The position numbers were made by a program, and so were the translations under genes. This document shows, one piece after another, positions 13,910-22,377 of a stretch of DNA of 25,309 nt. Below the pieces are notes generated by a model. That model was not told where the DNA came from, searched no databases, and saw only the letters and a program-made list of their open reading frames with translations. The DNA lies in the NCBI GenBank assembly GCA_910584065.1, contig CAJTZN010000050.1, forward strand, positions 1 through 25,309, read 5' to 3'. The stretch's first letter is position 1; the number at the start of each line of letters is the position of its first letter. Origin of the DNA: an uncultured Eubacterium sp. (lineage in GTDB: Bacteria; Bacillota; Clostridia; Lachnospirales; Lachnospiraceae).

Positions 13910-14940
13910 GACGGCAGAGGATCGTTTGCATGATCAGTCTTTGTATCGTTATGCTGGCTGGCTGCAGCGGGGCGGAAGTTCCATCGTCAGACCGGACGCA
14001 GACGAGCGGGACAGGAGCAGAGGAAACAAAACAGACCGCGGAAATATTCGCGATGAATACGATCATGAACCTGACTGTATACGGGGAAGAGGCCTCGCAG
14101 CTGTTAAAAGAGGCGCGGGCACTGATCCAGACATATGAAGAGCGGCTTTCCGTCAATGTGGAGACGAGTGATGTGGCGAAATTGAACCGGGCAGGCGGAC
14201 AGCCGGTCCAGGTGTCAGAGGAAACATACGAGCTCATACAAAAGAGCATGGCCATATCGGAACAGACCGATGGCATTTTCGATATTTCGATTTACCCACT
14301 CGTGCGGGCGTGGGGTTTTACGGAAGAAGAGTACCGCGTCCCGTCGGAAGAAGAGCGGCAGAAAATCGCAGGTAGCGTAGATTACCGCCAGATTCAGTTG
14401 AGGGAGGATCATACGGTTGTCATGCCGGAGCAGATGCAGATCGACCTCGGCGGTATTGCCAAAGGGTATGTGTCGGATAAGCTGATGGAATTGTTCCGGG
14501 ACCGGGGGGCCAAAGCGGCGGTCGTCTCTCTCGGCGGAAATGTGCAGACATACGGGACAAAGCCGGACGGGACGCCATTTACGGTGGGGATCACCGACCC
14601 CGCCGACGGCGAGAGCATGCTCGGAACGATCGAGGTGGGGCAGACGGCCGTCATTACGTCCGGTTCCTACCAGCGCTATTTTGAAAAAGACGGCGTCCGC
14701 TATCATCATATCATGGATAAAAAAACGGGCGCGCCTGCAGAAAGTGACCTGACGAGCGTGACCGTTTTGTGTGAACACGGGGATATGGCCGACAGTATCG
14801 CCACGGCCATGTTTGTCATGGGAAAAGAGCGGGCGATCGCTTTTGAGCGGGAACACGACGATATTTCCTGTATTCTGATTGATAAAAATGGCGGCATTTG
14901 GATGTCCGAGGGCATTCACTTAAAATTAATCAAATCTTAA
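13906..14940 (+). CDS. apbE: FAD:protein FMN transferase (lipoprotein)
   Basis: A 344-residue protein. ATG at 13906 is favoured over 13891 because GGGAGG is well spaced and ATGA overlaps the queH stop. It has a lipoprotein signal (RRQR, hydrophobic core, LAGC lipobox near residues 17-20), so it sits on the outer face of the membrane. ApbE features follow: MNTIMNLTVYG, SVNVETSDVAKLNRAGG, FDISIYPLVRAWGF, MQIDLGGIAKGYVSD (about 179-193), SLGGNVQTYG and an HHIMDKKTGAPA metal/FMN site. ApbE uses FAD to attach FMN to Thr/Ser of targets such as RnfG, NqrC or extracellular electron transfer flavoproteins. No target with an FMN-binding domain is in the window, so the substrate must lie elsewhere. Confidence 0.94.
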   Translation: MRRQRIVCMISLCIVMLAGCSGAEVPSSDRTQTSGTGAEETKQTAEIFAMNTIMNLTVYGEEASQLLKEARALIQTYEERLSVNVETSDVAKLNRAGGQPVQVSEETYELIQKSMAISEQTDGIFDISIYPLVRAWGFTEEEYRVPSEEERQKIAGSVDYRQIQLREDHTVVMPEQMQIDLGGIAKGYVSDKLMELFRDRGAKAAVVSLGGNVQTYGTKPDGTPFTVGITDPADGESMLGTIEVGQTAVITSGSYQRYFEKDGVRYHHIMDKKTGAPAESDLTSVTVLCEHGDMADSIATAMFVMGKERAIAFEREHDDISCILIDKNGGIWMSEGIHLKLIKS

Positions 14941-15007
14941 TCTTCCTTCAATGTCCGTTTAATGGATGAACGGTATGATAAGAAAAAACGAAAGGAAGGA
15001 TACGATC

Positions 15008-15538
15008 ATGGATGATTTGGAAAAAGTAGAACGCCTGCGCGAGCGGGCAGATGTCAGTTATGAAGAGGCGAAAAAGGCGCTCGACGAGTGCGGCGGCAAT
15101 ATGCTGGACGCCATGGTTTACCTGGAGCAGCAGGGCAAGGTGAAAAAGCCGGGTAAAACAAGTTATACGACGCAGTATGAGGAACCGAAGGACTTCAAAG
15201 ATGTGGGAATGGAAAAGAAGAACAGCGGATTTCGTGATTCTTGCAACCGCTTTTTCAACTGGTGCGGAAGGGTGATCCAAAAGGGGAACCAGACGTATTT
15301 CCGCGTGGACCGGAATGAGGAAAATATCATCCGCGTGCCGGTGACCGTCTTTGTTCTCCTCACCATCCTGTTTTTCTGGATTCTCTTTTGGGTGTTGGTG
15401 GCAGGGCTGTTTTTGGGATGCCGCTATTCATTTGAGGGAGTGGATGAGGTTACTGTCGATGTAAACAAAGCGATGGACCGCGCGGCTGAGGCGGCGGACT
15501 CTATCAAAAAAGAGTTTACGGAGAGGGACTCGGAATAA
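15008..15538 (+). CDS. DUF4342-type membrane protein with UBA-like N-terminus
   Basis: A protein of 176 residues from the ATG at 15008, with a GGAAGG site; an in-frame ATG at 14966 lacks one. Residues about 4-38 (EKVERLRERADVSYEEAKKA, LDECGGNMLDAMVYLE) have the three-helix UBA/TS-N pattern used by DUF4342 proteins. A linker leads to one strong membrane segment (about 113-138, VPVTVFVLLTILFFWILFWV) and a short acidic tail, VDEVTVDVNKAMDRAAEAA, predicted helical. The likely topology is a cytoplasmic N-terminus with one or two passes. It lies 43 bp before the response regulator gene, with no terminator between, so it may be a membrane partner or target of that two-component system. That link is inference from position. 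Confidence 0.82.
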   Translation: MDDLEKVERLRERADVSYEEAKKALDECGGNMLDAMVYLEQQGKVKKPGKTSYTTQYEEPKDFKDVGMEKKNSGFRDSCNRFFNWCGRVIQKGNQTYFRVDRNEENIIRVPVTVFVLLTILFFWILFWVLVAGLFLGCRYSFEGVDEVTVDVNKAMDRAAEAADSIKKEFTERDSE

Positions 15539-15581
15539 GATCCTGCATCGCGAAGGGAAAAATGGAAAGGGAAGGAAGCAA

Positions 15582-16304
15582 ATGGCAGAACGGATTTTAA
15601 TTGTCGAAGATGAGGAAAAGATTGCCCGGTTTGTGGAACTGGAGTTAAAGCACGAAGGCTATGACGTGGATAAGGTGACGAACGGGAGAGAAGGCCTTTC
15701 TGCCGCACAGACGGGAACCTATGACCTGATGCTTCTCGACATCATGCTCCCGGAGCTGAGCGGATTCGAGGTACTGCGTCGTCTGCGCCGCACCTCCGGC
15801 CTTCCCGTCATTTTGCTGACCGCGCGTGACGCGGTGATGGATAAAGTGGCGGGACTGGACGGCGGAGCCGATGATTATATCACGAAACCATTTGCCATTG
15901 AGGAACTGCTGGCGAGGATCCGCCTCGTGCTGAAGAAATCGGCAGGACAGCAGGCGTTTCGAAAGGAAGCCGGCCCGGATGCGGACGCGGAAGAAAAAAA
16001 GCTGACGTTTGGGAAACTGACACTGGATGAGAGGCGGTATGAAGTACTCTGCGGCGGGGAGCCGGTTTCCCTGACGAATCGGGAATTTGAACTGCTCAAG
16101 ATTCTGTTGGAAAATAAAAACATCGTGATGACCAGGGATACGCTGCTCGATCGCGTGTGCGGGTATGAATACGCGGGAGAGACGAATGTGATTGACGTGT
16201 ATGTCCGCTATCTGCGCAGTAAGATTGATGAGCGGTTTGGCATGAAAATGATACAGACGGTGCGCGGCGTAGGCTACGTGATCCGCGAGGACAAACAGGG
16301 ATGA
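15582..16304 (+). CDS. OmpR/PhoB-type response regulator
   Basis: A 240-residue cytoplasmic transcription factor with an AAGGAAGG site. The receiver domain (1-118) shows the acidic pocket (VEDEEK), the phosphoacceptor Asp 53 in MLLDIMLPE, LTARD and the YITKPF lysine. The C-terminal winged helix (about 140-238: LTNREFELLKILLENKNIVM, RVCGYEY, VDVYVRYLRSKID, TVRGVGYVI) is the OmpR DNA-binding domain. Its 3' end overlaps the kinase frame, showing co-expression. No binding site can be assigned. It is distinct from the BceR-like regulator at 20673. Confidence 0.95.
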   Translation: MAERILIVEDEEKIARFVELELKHEGYDVDKVTNGREGLSAAQTGTYDLMLLDIMLPELSGFEVLRRLRRTSGLPVILLTARDAVMDKVAGLDGGADDYITKPFAIEELLARIRLVLKKSAGQQAFRKEAGPDADAEEKKLTFGKLTLDERRYEVLCGGEPVSLTNREFELLKILLENKNIVMTRDTLLDRVCGYEYAGETNVIDVYVRYLRSKIDERFGMKMIQTVRGVGYVIREDKQG

Positions 16305-16324
16305 CCGAGGAGGAAGCCCGTGAT

Positions 16325-17614
16325 ATGAATACGAATAAAACAAAAAAAGAGGGGGCCAGGACGTCCTCCATCGCGCGCAGGATTAACCGCGGTTTTGTGT
16401 GGCGGCAGTTCTTTTCTTACCTCAATATAGATCTGTGCCTCTCGATCATGGCAATCGTGAGCTGGTGTATCTGCGTGGAAATCAACCGGTTCGGCGACTT
16501 TGTGTGGAATCGGGGCTTCCGCTCGCTGCAATGGGACCGGGCGGAAGAAGTGATCTTTTATGTCGTAAATGACGGAAGTGGCAGGCCTGTCCGTTTTGAC
16601 AGCACGCTGTTCGTCATTTTTTTTCTCATCTGCCTGTCATGTATCGGCATCGCGCAGGTTTTTTCGTTGTTGCGCGGTCTGTTTTTTGGCGCCAGAAAGG
16701 TGAGGGAACAGCTGCTTCCGCTAAATGAACTGGCAAAAAAGGCGGAACAGCTGAGCAGCATCGCCTTTGACGAGAGTAAATTCCACCGGCTGGAGGATGC
16801 GATCTCCAATGTGAACCCGGGGAGCGGGGATGAGCATTTGAATATCGGGGACAAAGAATTAAAAGGGCTTGAACTGGCGGTGAACAACCTGATCGACCGG
16901 ATGCGAGAATCATTCCGCCAGCAGTCCCGTTTTGTATCGGACGCCTCCCATGAGCTGCGGACGCCGATCTCCGTGATCCAGGGTTATGTCAATATGCTGG
17001 ACCGGTGGGGAAAGGAAGATGAGACGGTGCTGGCGGAAGGGATCGAGGCGATCAAGCACGAGTCCGAACACATGTCGTCTCTTGTTGAACAGTTACTTTT
17101 TCTCGCCCGTTCGGATAGCGGGCGCCAGAAACTCGTGTCAGAGAAGATCTCCTTGAATGAGCTGATGAACGAAGTGTACGAAGAATCGGTGATGATCGAC
17201 TCAGACCATGTGTATACGTTTCAGGAACCAGCCTCTCATGACCCAGAGCAGGTTTTCATTTTGGGCGATCCGACGATGCTAAAACAGACGATGCGCATCT
17301 TAGCGGACAACGCGAGGAAATATACGAAAAAAAATGACGAGATCATGTTTGCCGTCGGCGTACAGGGAGAGGAGTGTTTCTTTTCGGTGCAGGATACGGG
17401 GATCGGTATGATCGAACAGGATATCTCCCATATTTTTGAGCGGTTTTACCGCTCGGATGAAGTGAGGAACGGCAGCATTGGTGGTTCCGGACTCGGACTT
17501 TCAATCGCCAAATGGATCGTGGATAAGCACCGGGGGCATTTTGAAATCCTATCCCGGGAGGGACTGGGCACGAGGATCATCGTCTGGCTGCCGTCTCCCG
17601 ACTCAATCGTTTGA
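16325..17614 (+). CDS. Sensor histidine kinase (HisKA type)
   Basis: A protein of 429 residues from the ATG at 16325, which has GAGGAGG 11 nt upstream. An in-frame ATG at 16301 overlaps the regulator stop (ATGA) and would add eight residues; either start is possible. Two membrane helices (about 34-52 and 94-118) flank an extracytoplasmic sensor of some 40 residues. Then come a HAMP-like linker, the dimerisation/phosphoacceptor SDASHELRTPISVIQGYVNM (His 209), and the ATP-binding domain with N box (LADNARKYTKK), G1 (QDTGIGM), F box (FERFYRSD) and G2 (GGSGLGLSIAKWIV). All catalytic boxes are intact. It pairs with the regulator just upstream. The signal is unknown. Confidence 0.94.
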   Translation: MNTNKTKKEGARTSSIARRINRGFVWRQFFSYLNIDLCLSIMAIVSWCICVEINRFGDFVWNRGFRSLQWDRAEEVIFYVVNDGSGRPVRFDSTLFVIFFLICLSCIGIAQVFSLLRGLFFGARKVREQLLPLNELAKKAEQLSSIAFDESKFHRLEDAISNVNPGSGDEHLNIGDKELKGLELAVNNLIDRMRESFRQQSRFVSDASHELRTPISVIQGYVNMLDRWGKEDETVLAEGIEAIKHESEHMSSLVEQLLFLARSDSGRQKLVSEKISLNELMNEVYEESVMIDSDHVYTFQEPASHDPEQVFILGDPTMLKQTMRILADNARKYTKKNDEIMFAVGVQGEECFFSVQDTGIGMIEQDISHIFERFYRSDEVRNGSIGGSGLGLSIAKWIVDKHRGHFEILSREGLGTRIIVWLPSPDSIV

Positions 17615-17691
17615 TACGTTCGCAGAAACGGAAACCTTACAACATCTGTAAGTGGTTTTTCAATCCTTCTGCTGATATACTGGTGCTCATA

Positions 17692-17738
17692 GGGAATATT
17701 CCCATGGGAATATGGGGCTGTCGGGAAATGACAGCCCC
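17692..17738 (+). promoter_or_regulatory. Palindrome and hairpin upstream of the BceAB-like operon
   Basis: An exact 18-bp palindrome, ATATTCCCATGGGAATAT (17696-17713), is followed at once by GGGGCTGTC (17714-17722) and its exact reverse complement GACAGCCCC (17730-17738). No T run follows, so it is a poor terminator. A weak -10-like TACAAT lies at 17747-17752 without a good -35, which fits a promoter needing an activator. BceR-type regulators bind inverted repeats in this position. Confidence 0.45.
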
Positions 17739-17776
17739 AATCCTGATACAATGCAGAAAGGAAGGAGTAACCTGCT

Positions 17777-18559
17777 ATGAATACACAAAAAGAACTGTTA
17801 CAGGTGGAGAGCCTGACCAAAACGTATGGAAGGGGCGAAAATAAAACGGAAGCGCTGAAAGGCATTTCCTTTCGTGTGCTGGAGGGGGAATTTTTAGGCA
17901 TTATGGGCGCCAGCGGTTCCGGAAAAACGACGCTATTGAACTGTATCGCGACGATGCGGAAGCCGACATCGGGAAAGATCGTTCTGCACGGGGCAGATCT
18001 ATCCGGTTTTCGCGGCGGTGAGCTCGCGGACTACCGCGGAAAGGAGATTGGATTTCTGTTTCAGGAATTTGAGTTGCTCGACAACCTGACGGCGAGGGAA
18101 AACATCATTCTTCCGCTGTTGTTGCACGGCGTTCCGGCAGAAAGAGCGGGAGCGGATATGAAAGAGATTGCGGCGATGCTCGATATTACCGATGTGTTGG
18201 AGAAATTTCCATCCCAGATGTCCGGCGGGCAAAAACAGCGCGTGGCGGCGACCAGGGCGCTGATCTCTGACCCGAGCCTCGTGCTCGCGGATGAGCCGAC
18301 CGGGGCCCTCGATTCCAAAAATTCCAAGATTCTGATGGATAAATTAGCTGCGATCAATCGCGAACAGGGGAAAACGATCATGATGGTGACGCATGACGCC
18401 AGTGCGGCCAGTTACTGTTCGCGGATTCTGTTTATCCAGGATGGAACGATCTTCCATGAACTGCGGCGGAACAGGCAGAACGAAACAAATGCCGGATTTT
18501 ACGAGCGCATCGCGGCCGTGATGGCGCAGATGGGAGGAGGCAGCGCGCATGTTCTTTAA
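17777..18559 (+). CDS. ABC transporter ATPase, BceA-like
   Basis: A 260-residue ATPase with a GGAAGGAG site. Walker A is GASGSGKTTLLNC at about 44-56, the Q-loop is GFLFQEFELLDNLT, the signature is MSGGQKQRVAATRAL at about 143-157, Walker B is LVLADEPTGALDSKNS, and the switch histidine is in MVTHDA. It belongs to the MacB/LolD/BceA branch of peptide and lipid exporters. The DNLTARENIILPLLL segment and the coupled FtsX-type permease favour the BceA group. BceAB complexes free lipid II-cycle intermediates from antimicrobial peptides such as bacitracin. Its end overlaps the permease start by 11 bp. Confidence 0.94.
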   Translation: MNTQKELLQVESLTKTYGRGENKTEALKGISFRVLEGEFLGIMGASGSGKTTLLNCIATMRKPTSGKIVLHGADLSGFRGGELADYRGKEIGFLFQEFELLDNLTARENIILPLLLHGVPAERAGADMKEIAAMLDITDVLEKFPSQMSGGQKQRVAATRALISDPSLVLADEPTGALDSKNSKILMDKLAAINREQGKTIMMVTHDASAASYCSRILFIQDGTIFHELRRNRQNETNAGFYERIAAVMAQMGGGSAHVL

Positions 18560-20645
18560 ACAGGTACGGCGAAACGCCGCAAAAAACCGCAAGGGGAACG
18601 GATTGTTTTTCGGCTCTCTGGTGACAGCCATCATCGCGTTTTACACGCTGCTTTCCCTGGGGGAACTGGATGTCATGCACTTTCTTTCCACGATCGAGAG
18701 CGATGCCGTACAAAAACTGATGGCATTGCTGCCGCTCGTGTATGCGATTTCCCTGTTCTTTGTATTTTTCCTCGTGTACTTTGCCTGCCGCTATCAGATC
18801 GACAGCCGCAGGCGCGAACTCGGCATGTATCTCATGCTTGGGATGAGACGGAGGCGCCTGTTTCTGCTGCTGTTTTGTGAAACACTTTGGAGCAGTATGG
18901 TCTCTTTGCTGATCGGACTTCCGGCGGCGCTGTTTATAACGGAAGGGATCAGTCTTGCCACCGCCAGAATCGTGGGGCTCGGGATTCTCGGACACCGCTT
19001 TTCCTTTTCGCCAGGCGCTGTTTGCTGGACGATGTGCGGGTTTGTCCTCGTACAGCTTTTATCGATGTTCATCCTCTGTATCGGCATCGCTAAAAGGGAA
19101 CCGGCAGAATTTTTCCAGGACGGGGATGTAAAGAAGCAGGCGGTGGCTTCCGGCTTCCGCAGCACGTTATGTTTTGCAGCGGGACTTGGATTTCTTTTGT
19201 ATGCCTATGGTCTTGGCATGTTCCGCCTTCATTCTCTGCACATTACGGTCGTACTTTCCGTATTTGTGTTTGGAATTCTTGGTACATTTCTTCTGTATCG
19301 CGGTCTCGGAGGCATGTTCGGGCTTTGGATCCGCGCGAAAAATAAACATGCGGCGGGGTTACAGATCTTTACAGCCAGACAGGTGCAGGAAAACGTATTG
19401 TCCCAGCACCGGTCGCTGGCGGTTTCCTCGCTGCTGCTTTTGATGGCGCTGGCGTGTATCTCATACGGCATATCAATGGGATTTGGGCGGTCATCTGACA
19501 ACCGCAGCGTGGATCTGTCACTGTTTGGAACAAAAGAGCAGGTGGACGCCGTACTGGAACAGGACGGCGTGCAAAAGATGGTGCAGGATAGTTTCCCCAT
19601 GTACCTTTCCATGATAAAAGACAAGTATTTCCGCGGGGGGGATAGAGAGGTTGACATATCGGGATTAACGGATGCGCTTGCCGCGCTTGAAAGTTCGGGT
19701 GTGCACACATCCGATGAGGCGGATCTGATTGAAAATATCATTGAAAACCTCCACATCGAGTACGTGATCGCACAGAGTTCGTATAATGATATGCTGCGAA
19801 GTATGGGCAAGGAGGAACTCCAGATTTCCGACGGGCAGGCGGCCCTCTATACATCGGTGGCCAATGACGGGGATTTCGGCCGGATCTGGCAGGAGGTACT
19901 GGAGGGAAATGCATCGATTGGCATAGATGGAGAGGCGTATGAGCTCCTGCCACAGTTGTGTATGGACAATGTCGTGGCAGACCGGGCAATCACATTATAT
20001 CTCGCGCTGATCGTACCGGATGACATGTATCGGAAGCTGGCAAGCGAACCGGAGGAGTATTGCAGGAATATCAGGCTTTCTGACCGGGTTGTGGAAGACG
20101 TCGGACTGATGCGGGCCATTCAGGATATGGAAGGGCTGCTCGACCAGACGGAAGAGTCAGCGAAGGAACCGACGGAAAATCCGACGGGGGTCGAATATGA
20201 CAGCTATCTGGGCGGCATCGGCCGGAATCTGTTTTACACGGTGGCGGCAAGTTATCTGACGATTTATCTTGGTGTGCTGTTCTGGCTCATTGCCAACACG
20301 GTCATCGGGGTGAAATATCTGATCGGACAGCGGGAGACGAAACACCGTTACGAGACGCTTTCGATGCTGGGAGCGCATACGTCGTCCATGTGCGTTTCGG
20401 TAAACCGCCAGATCCGGCTCTATTTTTCACTCGTACTCGTTACCGCCATCGTCAGCAGCGCGGCCGCCATTTACTCGATGTTTACAAGCTTTACCAAACT
20501 GCCGATCGGCGTGTCCGTCGAGAAAGTGGCCCTGATCGCGGCGCTTGGGCTGGTGATTTTCGCGGGACTCGAAATTTTTTATATCGGTATCGTGCGGCGG
20601 ATGGCAGACCGCGAGATCCGGATGCTTCAAATGGCAAAGGAATAA
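18549..20645 (+). CDS. ABC transporter permease, BceB-like (FtsX family)
   Basis: A 698-residue permease with a GGAGGAGG site, starting inside the end of the ATPase gene. The hydrophobic pattern fits the ten-helix BceB layout: one helix at about 20-40, three to four by 175, more at about 205-255 and 290-310. A large extracytoplasmic domain of roughly 230 residues (about 315-550) follows, then three final helices (about 560-585, 610-640, 655-680). The FtsX-like blocks are SRRRELGMYLMLGMRRRRLF (about 80-99) and QRETKHRYETLSMLGA (about 594-609). The long loop is the sensor for antimicrobial peptides in BceAB-BceS systems. The peptide recognised cannot be predicted. Confidence 0.93.
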   Translation: MFFKQVRRNAAKNRKGNGLFFGSLVTAIIAFYTLLSLGELDVMHFLSTIESDAVQKLMALLPLVYAISLFFVFFLVYFACRYQIDSRRRELGMYLMLGMRRRRLFLLLFCETLWSSMVSLLIGLPAALFITEGISLATARIVGLGILGHRFSFSPGAVCWTMCGFVLVQLLSMFILCIGIAKREPAEFFQDGDVKKQAVASGFRSTLCFAAGLGFLLYAYGLGMFRLHSLHITVVLSVFVFGILGTFLLYRGLGGMFGLWIRAKNKHAAGLQIFTARQVQENVLSQHRSLAVSSLLLLMALACISYGISMGFGRSSDNRSVDLSLFGTKEQVDAVLEQDGVQKMVQDSFPMYLSMIKDKYFRGGDREVDISGLTDALAALESSGVHTSDEADLIENIIENLHIEYVIAQSSYNDMLRSMGKEELQISDGQAALYTSVANDGDFGRIWQEVLEGNASIGIDGEAYELLPQLCMDNVVADRAITLYLALIVPDDMYRKLASEPEEYCRNIRLSDRVVEDVGLMRAIQDMEGLLDQTEESAKEPTENPTGVEYDSYLGGIGRNLFYTVAASYLTIYLGVLFWLIANTVIGVKYLIGQRETKHRYETLSMLGAHTSSMCVSVNRQIRLYFSLVLVTAIVSSAAAIYSMFTSFTKLPIGVSVEKVALIAALGLVIFAGLEIFYIGIVRRMADREIRMLQMAKE

Positions 20646-20672
20646 GCCGCATCACAGACAGGGGGTGACAGG

Positions 20673-21347
20673 TTGGACAGGATCGTTATCGTGGAAGATG
20701 ACATGTATCTGCGGGAAGAATTGATCACGACGTTTCGGCGGGCCGGATATGATGCGGCCGCGCCGGACTCGTTTGAACAGGTAGAGGATGGGATCGCGTC
20801 GCTGCGTCCGAAGCTCGTCGTACTGGATGTAAACCTGCCGGGGACATCGGGGTACGAAATTTGTAAAAAACTTAAGAAGAGGGATTCGTTCCCTATTTTG
20901 ATCCTGACGGCGCGGGATACGCTGTCGGATGAGCTGACGGCGCTGGGACTGGGGGCGGACGATTTCCTCACAAAGCCGTGCCACCCCGACCGTCTGCTCG
21001 CCAGGGCGGAGCGACTATTGCAGACGTATCATAAAATCCGCAACATCGTCCAGGCCGGCGTACTTGTCCTGGATACCGACACGCATAAACTCGTTTGCGG
21101 CGACAAGGTGCTGATCCTGCCGGAAACCGAGGGAAAGATCATGCGATGCCTGATGGAGCGCTATCCGGAGCTTGTCAGCAAAAGCGAGTTGTTTTCTGCC
21201 GTCTGGGGAACCGAACAGTTTGTGGATGAAAATATACTCCAGGTCAATGTGAGCCGGCTCCGGAAAAGCCTGTCGGCGATCGGCATCGAACAGGTCGTGC
21301 ACAATGTGAGGGGAAAGGGGTATTTGTTAAAGGTGGAATGTCTATGA
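20673..21347 (+). CDS. OmpR-type response regulator, BceR-like
   Basis: A 224-residue regulator using a TTG start at 20673, supported by GGGGGTGA at the right distance and by the family start DRIVIVEDD; no ATG is near. The receiver has the acidic pair (VEDDMY), Asp 52 in VVLDVNLPG, LTARDT and the FLTKPCHPD lysine. The winged helix (about 130-222) includes LPETEGKIMRCLMERY, FVDENILQVNVSRLRKSL and NVRGKGYLL, the last two being typical of BceR-type proteins. It probably activates the ABC operon upstream, perhaps at the dyads at 17692-17738. Its stop overlaps the kinase start (ATGA at 21344). Confidence 0.93.
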   Translation: MDRIVIVEDDMYLREELITTFRRAGYDAAAPDSFEQVEDGIASLRPKLVVLDVNLPGTSGYEICKKLKKRDSFPILILTARDTLSDELTALGLGADDFLTKPCHPDRLLARAERLLQTYHKIRNIVQAGVLVLDTDTHKLVCGDKVLILPETEGKIMRCLMERYPELVSKSELFSAVWGTEQFVDENILQVNVSRLRKSLSAIGIEQVVHNVRGKGYLLKVECL

Positions 21348-22351
21348 AGCAAAGAGGGAAGCAAGTGATCAGACGGTCGTGGTACTGGATCGTATTATTT
21401 TTATGTACGGACATTATTTTTATTTTTGTAACCTGGATCGTGCGCCGGGAGGCAGTTCCATCGATATCCCTGTTTCTAGTTCTTTTTACGGTATTGATGC
21501 TGGCCGCGGGGTGGTGGACGGAGTGGCGCCGACTGAAAAAGGACGAAGCCGTGCTGATGCGTTTTTTAGAGACGCCAGATGAGAAGACAAAAGCAGATGT
21601 TCTGACGCGTTTTGCGGACAGTGAGGCGGTGCAGGCACTAACTGCACGGCTTTTGTCCCTGTTATGCCAGATCAATGAAAAAACGGTGGATCTGTCCGCT
21701 TACCGCGAATATATCGAAACGTGGGTACATGAAGTAAAAACGCCTTTGTCACTTTCAGCGCTTGTACTCGGCAATCACAAAGACGAGATGTCGCCCTACG
21801 TATACGACCGGTTTCAATATATCTGGCACCGGCTCAATGAGGATGTGGAGCGGATCCTTTATTATGCCCGTCTGCAGACTGGGAATACCGACATTAAATA
21901 TACGGCGTTCCGGCTCGATGACTGTGTCCGCGACGTATTGGAAGAATACCGGCCATTTATGGAGGAAAAAAAGATTTCACTCGATGCCAGGTTGGAGCAG
22001 GTACAAGTCGTCTCTGACCGCAAGATCGTTTCCTTTATTTTATCGCAGTTTATGAGTAATGCGGTGAAATACGCAGACAGCAGGGAGGGGCGCATATCGG
22101 TTTCCATCGGCCGGAGTGGGGATAAGATCAAACTATGCAGTTACAATAATGGGGACGGGATCCAGCCGGAAGACGCGCCATTTGTATTTGATAAGGGGTT
22201 TACGGGGAATTATCAGGGACAGTCGAAGGCAACCGGGATGGGGTTGTATCTCGCTAAAAAATATGCGGAAAAGCTTTGTGCGGATGTCGAGCTGGATGAT
22301 GGGGTTCCATACGATACGGGGTTTGGCGTGGCGTTGTTTTTTGGGGTGTAA
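21344..22351 (+). CDS. Intramembrane-sensing histidine kinase, BceS-like
   Basis: A 335-residue kinase. ATG at 21344 is chosen because AGGTGG is spaced for it and it overlaps the regulator stop by 4 bp; an ATG at 21338 is too close to that site. Two membrane helices (about 11-33 and 39-58) are separated by only a handful of residues, so it has no outside sensor domain and must sense through the BceB-like permease. His 129 lies in ETWVHEVKTPLSLSAL. The N box (SQFMSNAVKYAD), G1-like NNGDGI and G2 (KATGMGLYLAKKYA) are present. The G1 motif NNGDGI replaces the usual DxGxG with N-G-D-G, a known variation in this kinase class. The end converges on the minus-strand MBL gene. Confidence 0.93.
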   Translation: MKQRGKQVIRRSWYWIVLFLCTDIIFIFVTWIVRREAVPSISLFLVLFTVLMLAAGWWTEWRRLKKDEAVLMRFLETPDEKTKADVLTRFADSEAVQALTARLLSLLCQINEKTVDLSAYREYIETWVHEVKTPLSLSALVLGNHKDEMSPYVYDRFQYIWHRLNEDVERILYYARLQTGNTDIKYTAFRLDDCVRDVLEEYRPFMEEKKISLDARLEQVQVVSDRKIVSFILSQFMSNAVKYADSREGRISVSIGRSGDKIKLCSYNNGDGIQPEDAPFVFDKGFTGNYQGQSKATGMGLYLAKKYAEKLCADVELDDGVPYDTGFGVALFFGV

Positions 22352-22377
22352 GGGTTTTTAGTCAAAAATGAATACCG

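Noticed and set aside
14215..14919. 234-codon minus-strand frame inside apbE
   Set aside because: Antisense shadow; the plus strand carries complete ApbE motifs.
14954..14972. CCGTT/AACGG stem after apbE as a terminator
   Set aside because: Only five base pairs, long loop and no T run.
15645..16343. 232-codon minus-strand frame opposite the response regulator
   Set aside because: Antisense shadow; the sense product is a canonical OmpR protein.
17714..17738. GGGGCTGTC/GACAGCCCC hairpin as a terminator of the first kinase gene
   Set aside because: No T run follows on either strand, so it is listed as a possible regulatory dyad instead.
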